Positions 7,041-9,194 of a DNA stretch of 9,194 nt are shown in pieces. The notes beneath the pieces are model-generated. The model was given only the letters and a program-made list of their open reading frames with translations. It was not told where the DNA came from and did no database searches. Location of the stretch: assembly GCA_047604965.1 (NCBI GenBank), contig JASGGQ010000108.1:1-9194 (forward strand). Direction: 5' to 3'. The stretch is from JAGIBJ01 sp047604965. GTDB lineage: Bacteria > Actinomycetota > Thermoleophilia > Solirubrobacterales > Solirubrobacteraceae. A program made the translations under genes and the position numbers. Within the stretch, counting starts at the first letter, position 1. Every line of letters starts with the position of its first letter.

Positions 7041-7093
7041 CCCGGCGGTCTCACTCCACGGGCCTAACTACCCCGGCGGTCTCACTCCACGGG
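7041..7093. repeat. Two exact 22-bp direct repeats, 31-bp period, upstream of the thiolase; candidate operator
   Basis: Copies at 7041-7062 and 7072-7093 are identical over 22 bp (CCCGGCGG, then TCTCACTCCA, then CGGG on the plus strand) and separated by 9 bp (CCTAACTAC). The bases flanking the match differ on both sides. Each copy carries short inverted ends CCCG...CGGG (CCCCG/CGGGG in copy 2). They lie 31-83 nt upstream of the thiolase ATG and downstream of the peptidase stop, in non-coding DNA. The 31-bp period is close to three turns of B-DNA, so bound proteins would sit on one face. A degenerate third copy may begin near 7100 (CCCGG-AGTCTAC). A regulator site or a dispersed intergenic repeat are both possible. 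Confidence 0.6.
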
Positions 7094-7157
7094 GGCTGCC
7101 CCGGAGTCTACGACGCCGCACGCCCTGCGTGCCGCGTGCCTGTCGCTCGCAGCTGTG

Positions 7158-7772
7158 CTATTCCAGGCCAAGCTCACGGACGCCGAGTTCGTCGGCACCA
7201 AGGTGGTGCGCGAGTTCATGGCGGACGGTGATCGTGATCTGCTCTTGGAGCAGATCGGCGTCGTGACCGAAGTCGCGACGCAGGCTGTCGCGGAAGATCA
7301 CGACGCGATCAGGATGGTCATCGCGCGCGATCGTGTCGCCCTGGTACATGCCGTAGGCGCCGGCTTTGATCCCGCCGTCGGTGACGATGATCGCGAGGTT
7401 GTGCAGCGCACCGCGCAGAATGTCGGGAAGGTCGTCGAGCGCGTCGGCGACGATCGCTTCGAAGTGCTCGTCGATCCACGGGTCGAGTTCGAGGAACTCG
7501 TGCTCGTCGGGGTCGACGTAGAGGCCGCTGGCGGCGAGCCGCTCGGTGCGCGCGACGACATCGTCGAAGTCCCGTTCGGAGACAGGATCCCAGCCGGCGA
7601 CGCGCACCCCGAGCGCGGCGACGATCGCGCCAAGCAACAGCAGCACTGCGGCGGACGCCGCGAGGCCGGCCAGCAAACTCGAGAAGCTGGACGAAAGCAG
7701 CGCGACCGCCGCGAGGATGGCAACGGCGGCGAGGATTTTCGCGACGCCTGCAACGCCGGGGCGGCTCCTCAT
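7158..7772 (-). CDS. Membrane-anchored minizincin-type zinc metallopeptidase (HExxH)
   Basis: Predicted metallopeptidase of the small 'metallopeptidase family' (minizincin, PF06262-like). 204 aa, with an N-terminal extension of about 60 residues compared with the usual 110-130 aa soluble forms. The extension holds two hydrophobic stretches, about 11-28 and 34-56, with little between them, so either a hairpin anchor or a signal anchor plus one TM; the catalytic domain's side of the membrane is not decided. The domain reads WDPVSERDFDDVVARTE (61-77), DDLPDILRGALHNLAIIV (113-130), GMYQG (141-145), VVIFRDSL (157-164) and TVRHELAHHLGADEL (182-196). The zinc motif is H185-E186-x-x-H189, with D194 or E195 as the likely third ligand. 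ATG 7772 has no SD of its own and overlaps the stop of a mini-ORF as ATGA. It sits between acyl-CoA dehydrogenase and thiolase genes on the same strand. Function and substrate unknown. Confidence 0.85.
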   Translation of the reverse strand: MRSRPGVAGVAKILAAVAILAAVALLSSSFSSLLAGLAASAAVLLLLGAIVAALGVRVAGWDPVSERDFDDVVARTERLAASGLYVDPDEHEFLELDPWIDEHFEAIVADALDDLPDILRGALHNLAIIVTDGGIKAGAYGMYQGDTIARDDHPDRVVIFRDSLRRDFGHDADLLQEQITITVRHELAHHLGADELGVRELGLE

Positions 7773-7798
7773 GGGGTATCTGGCTCGGCGGCGGACAT
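7769..7798 (-). CDS. Possible 9-codon leader ORF coupled to the metallopeptidase start
   Basis: ATG at 7798 opens MSAAEPDTP and stops at TGA 7771-7769, overlapping the peptidase ATG (7772-7770) as ATGA. AAAGG lies 5 nt before this ATG (7808-7804), a much better ribosome site than anything preceding the peptidase start. It begins 37 bp after the acyl-CoA dehydrogenase stop. A leader peptide that delivers ribosomes to the peptidase by termination-reinitiation would explain the arrangement. Alternatively this is the true N-terminus of the peptidase, separated by a one-base sequence error or frameshift, or it is chance. Confidence 0.35.
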   Translation of the reverse strand: MSAAEPDTP

Positions 7799-7835
7799 AC
7801 GTACCTTTACGGTAGTGCCACGGCGCACCGACCGG

Positions 7836-8993
7836 TTACTTGAGCAGGTCGCGGCTGATGACGACGCGCTGGATTTCGCTGGTGCCTTCGTAGATCTGAG
7901 TGAGTTTGGCGTCGCGCATCATGCGCTCGACAGGGTATTCGGTGACGTAGCCGTACCCGCCAAGGCACTGCACCGCTTCGGTCGTCACCGCCATCGCCGT
8001 GTCGGCGGCGATCAGCTTGGCCATCGAGCTGTAGCGCGAGGCATCGGGGGCACCGGCGTCAACCTTGCTGCACGCGGTGTACAGCAGCTCGCGGGCGGCC
8101 GCCGTCTTGGCTTCCATCTCCGCGAGCTTCCATTGCAGCCCTTGGAAGGCGGCCAGCGGCCGGCCGAACTGCTCGCGTTCTTTGACGTACCCGACGGCGT
8201 AGTCGGTCGCTCCTTGAGCGAGGCCGACCGCCTGCGCCGCAGCGCCGAGCCGGCTGACTTGGAGCGTGCCGAGCGCGACGCGCATCCCTTTGCCGACGTC
8301 GCCGATGATGTTGGCGGACGGCACACGGACATCATCGAAGATCGGCTGGCCGGTCGGGCTGCTGCGCATCCCCATTTTGTGTTCGAGTTTGCCGACGGAG
8401 ACGCCGGGGCGGTCGGCTTCGACAACGAACGCAGTGATTTCGCGTTTGGGTTCGCGGGCGGTGACGGCGAAGACGACGTAGAAGGTCGCGATGCCGGTGT
8501 TCGTGATCCAGTTCTTGGTGCCGCTGATCACCCACTCGTCGCCGTCGAGGTGCGCACTGGTGACCATCCCGGCCGGGTCGGACCCGGCGCCCGGTTCGGA
8601 GAGGCCGAAGGCCGGGATCGCTTCGCCGGTGGCGCAGGCCGGCAGGACGCGCTGCTTGAGTTCATCGGAGCCGAAGAGCTTGATCGGGAGGGTGCCGAGC
8701 TCTTGTGTCATCAGCATCAGCGCAGTCGAGCCGTCCGCTTTCGCGAGTTCTTCGATCGCGATGTTGAGCATCAGCGTGCCGGTGCCGGTGCCGCCGTGTT
8801 CGGTGTCGAACGGGAGGCCGAAGATGTCGTTTTCGGCGAGGATCTTGCGGATCTCCCAGCCGTATTCGGACTTCTCGTCGAGCTCGGCGGCGCGTGGCGC
8901 AACCTGCTCGCGGGCGATCGAGCGCACGAGCTGCTGAAGCTCGGTGATCTCGTCGGGGAGCAGGTATGGCGTGGTCGCGGCAAGCTCAGACAT
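7836..8993 (-). CDS. Acyl-CoA dehydrogenase (FAD-dependent)
   Basis: Oxidises acyl-CoA to trans-2-enoyl-CoA, passing electrons through FAD to electron-transfer flavoprotein; first step of beta-oxidation or of a branched-chain/short-chain acyl-CoA route. 385 aa, normal for a classical ACAD. Helical N-terminal domain to about 120. AFGLSEPGAGSDPAGM at 128-143 is ACAD signature 1 (FAD/substrate contact), and WVISGTKNWITNTGIA at 154-169 follows. EREQFGRPLAAFQGLQWKLA at 272-291 is the FAD-dimer segment. QCLGGYGYVTEYPVERMMRD at 342-361 with YEGTSEIQ at 368-375 is signature 2, placing the catalytic base at Glu369, the position used by short/medium-chain enzymes. ATG 8993 (MSELAATTPYLL) fits the family; GTG 9002 and ATG 9011 are in-frame alternatives that add only a few basic residues. 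First visible gene of a same-strand series that ends with thiolase and DUF4395; 63 bp to the peptidase ATG. Confidence 0.95.
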   Translation of the reverse strand: MSELAATTPYLLPDEITELQQLVRSIAREQVAPRAAELDEKSEYGWEIRKILAENDIFGLPFDTEHGGTGTGTLMLNIAIEELAKADGSTALMLMTQELGTLPIKLFGSDELKQRVLPACATGEAIPAFGLSEPGAGSDPAGMVTSAHLDGDEWVISGTKNWITNTGIATFYVVFAVTAREPKREITAFVVEADRPGVSVGKLEHKMGMRSSPTGQPIFDDVRVPSANIIGDVGKGMRVALGTLQVSRLGAAAQAVGLAQGATDYAVGYVKEREQFGRPLAAFQGLQWKLAEMEAKTAAARELLYTACSKVDAGAPDASRYSSMAKLIAADTAMAVTTEAVQCLGGYGYVTEYPVERMMRDAKLTQIYEGTSEIQRVVISRDLLK

Positions 8994-9194
8994 GCCCCGC
9001 ACTCTACGCATCACCGCGCGGACTGGTGGGTACCGCCACAATCACTGGGCGCTTGATCGGTGTGCGCTGTGGATGGTGGATCGTGCGTGCGATGGCGGGC
9101 CCGCGCGCGCAGGCGGGCGCCAGCCCGTTGAGCACGCAGGTCCGCCAGCGTGCGTGGGAGCCGCCGCCTCAGCCCACGGCTACCCCAGGTTGGC
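8994..9194 (-). promoter_or_regulatory. Upstream region of the acyl-CoA dehydrogenase; possible leaderless-type -10 element
   Basis: TAGAGT (minus strand, 9006-9001) fits the TANNNT form of an actinobacterial -10 box and ends 7 nt before the ATG, which would give a transcript beginning at or next to the start codon. No -35 like TTGACA is seen 16-18 bp further upstream. The rest, to the window edge, is GC-rich with small inverted repeats such as CACGCA/TGCGTG around 9132-9155. I recognise no RNA gene and no convincing coding frame in it. Confidence 0.25.

Noticed and set aside
5529..7067. 512-codon plus-strand open frame across the thiolase
   Set aside because: Antisense to an intact thiolase and part of DUF4395, with a low-complexity translation lacking any domain.
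7041..7093. CRISPR array from the direct repeats
   Set aside because: Only two copies with a 9-bp spacer; no array, leader or cas genes nearby.
7155..9056. 633-codon plus-strand open frame across the acyl-CoA dehydrogenase and peptidase
   Set aside because: It spans two real minus-strand genes and their gap; the Asp/Gly/Val/Arg-rich translation is typical of the antisense frame of high-GC genes.
9011..9193. Open minus-strand frame running in from the right edge (60 codons), ending 17 bp before the acyl-CoA dehydrogenase
   Set aside because: Arg/Ala/Pro-rich translation, third-position GC bias weaker than in the real genes, and no recognisable motif. Sequence beyond the edge would be needed to call it the end of an upstream gene.
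9057..9194. Structured RNA gene (tRNA, RNase P RNA, tmRNA) in the right-hand gap
   Set aside because: Only small GC-rich inverted repeats are present; no T-loop GTTCGA-type box or conserved RNase P or tmRNA core was found on either strand.

Overview
The window is high-GC, gene-dense bacterial chromosome. Codon use has strong G/C at third positions, SD motifs are weak, and long spurious ORFs lie antisense to the real genes. The gene set points to Actinomycetota: a transaldolase/phosphoglucose-isomerase-type C-terminus, a Ski2-like helicase with a DUF3516-type C-terminus, a DUF4395 membrane protein and beta-oxidation enzymes. Thiolase and acyl-CoA dehydrogenase genes in this style would suit a deep-branching class such as Thermoleophilia, but that placement is inference.

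Layout, left to right. (1) 1-1020 (+): the C-terminal part of a phosphoglucose isomerase, probably the second half of a transaldolase-PGI fusion, cut by the window edge. (2) 1044-1424 (-): mscL, convergent with the isomerase; a 12-bp perfect inverted repeat at their junction looks like a shared terminator. (3) 1530-4115 (+): a DExH helicase, divergent from mscL, with a hairpin just after its stop. (4) 4283-5218 (+): a phytanoyl-CoA dioxygenase (PhyH)-family Fe(II)/2-oxoglutarate oxygenase. Its last 14 bases overlap the convergent DUF4395 gene.

From 8993 down to 5205 every gene is on the minus strand, in the order acyl-CoA dehydrogenase, (9-codon mini-ORF), membrane-anchored minizincin metallopeptidase, thiolase, DUF4395 membrane protein. 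The dehydrogenase and thiolase catalyse the first and last steps of a beta-oxidation cycle. The peptidase between them has no obvious catabolic role. Its start codon overlaps the stop of the mini-ORF as ATGA, and the mini-ORF has the better SD, which suggests translational coupling. The thiolase has its own upstream region holding two exact 22-bp direct repeats at a 31-bp period, about three helical turns and so a plausible operator. A 71-nt interrupted hairpin follows the thiolase stop.

I found no CRISPR array, insertion sequence, tRNA, rRNA or prophage signature, and no clear new multi-gene system. The parts most worth a second look are the tandem repeat before the thiolase, the mini-ORF/peptidase junction, and the long hairpin between thiolase and DUF4395.
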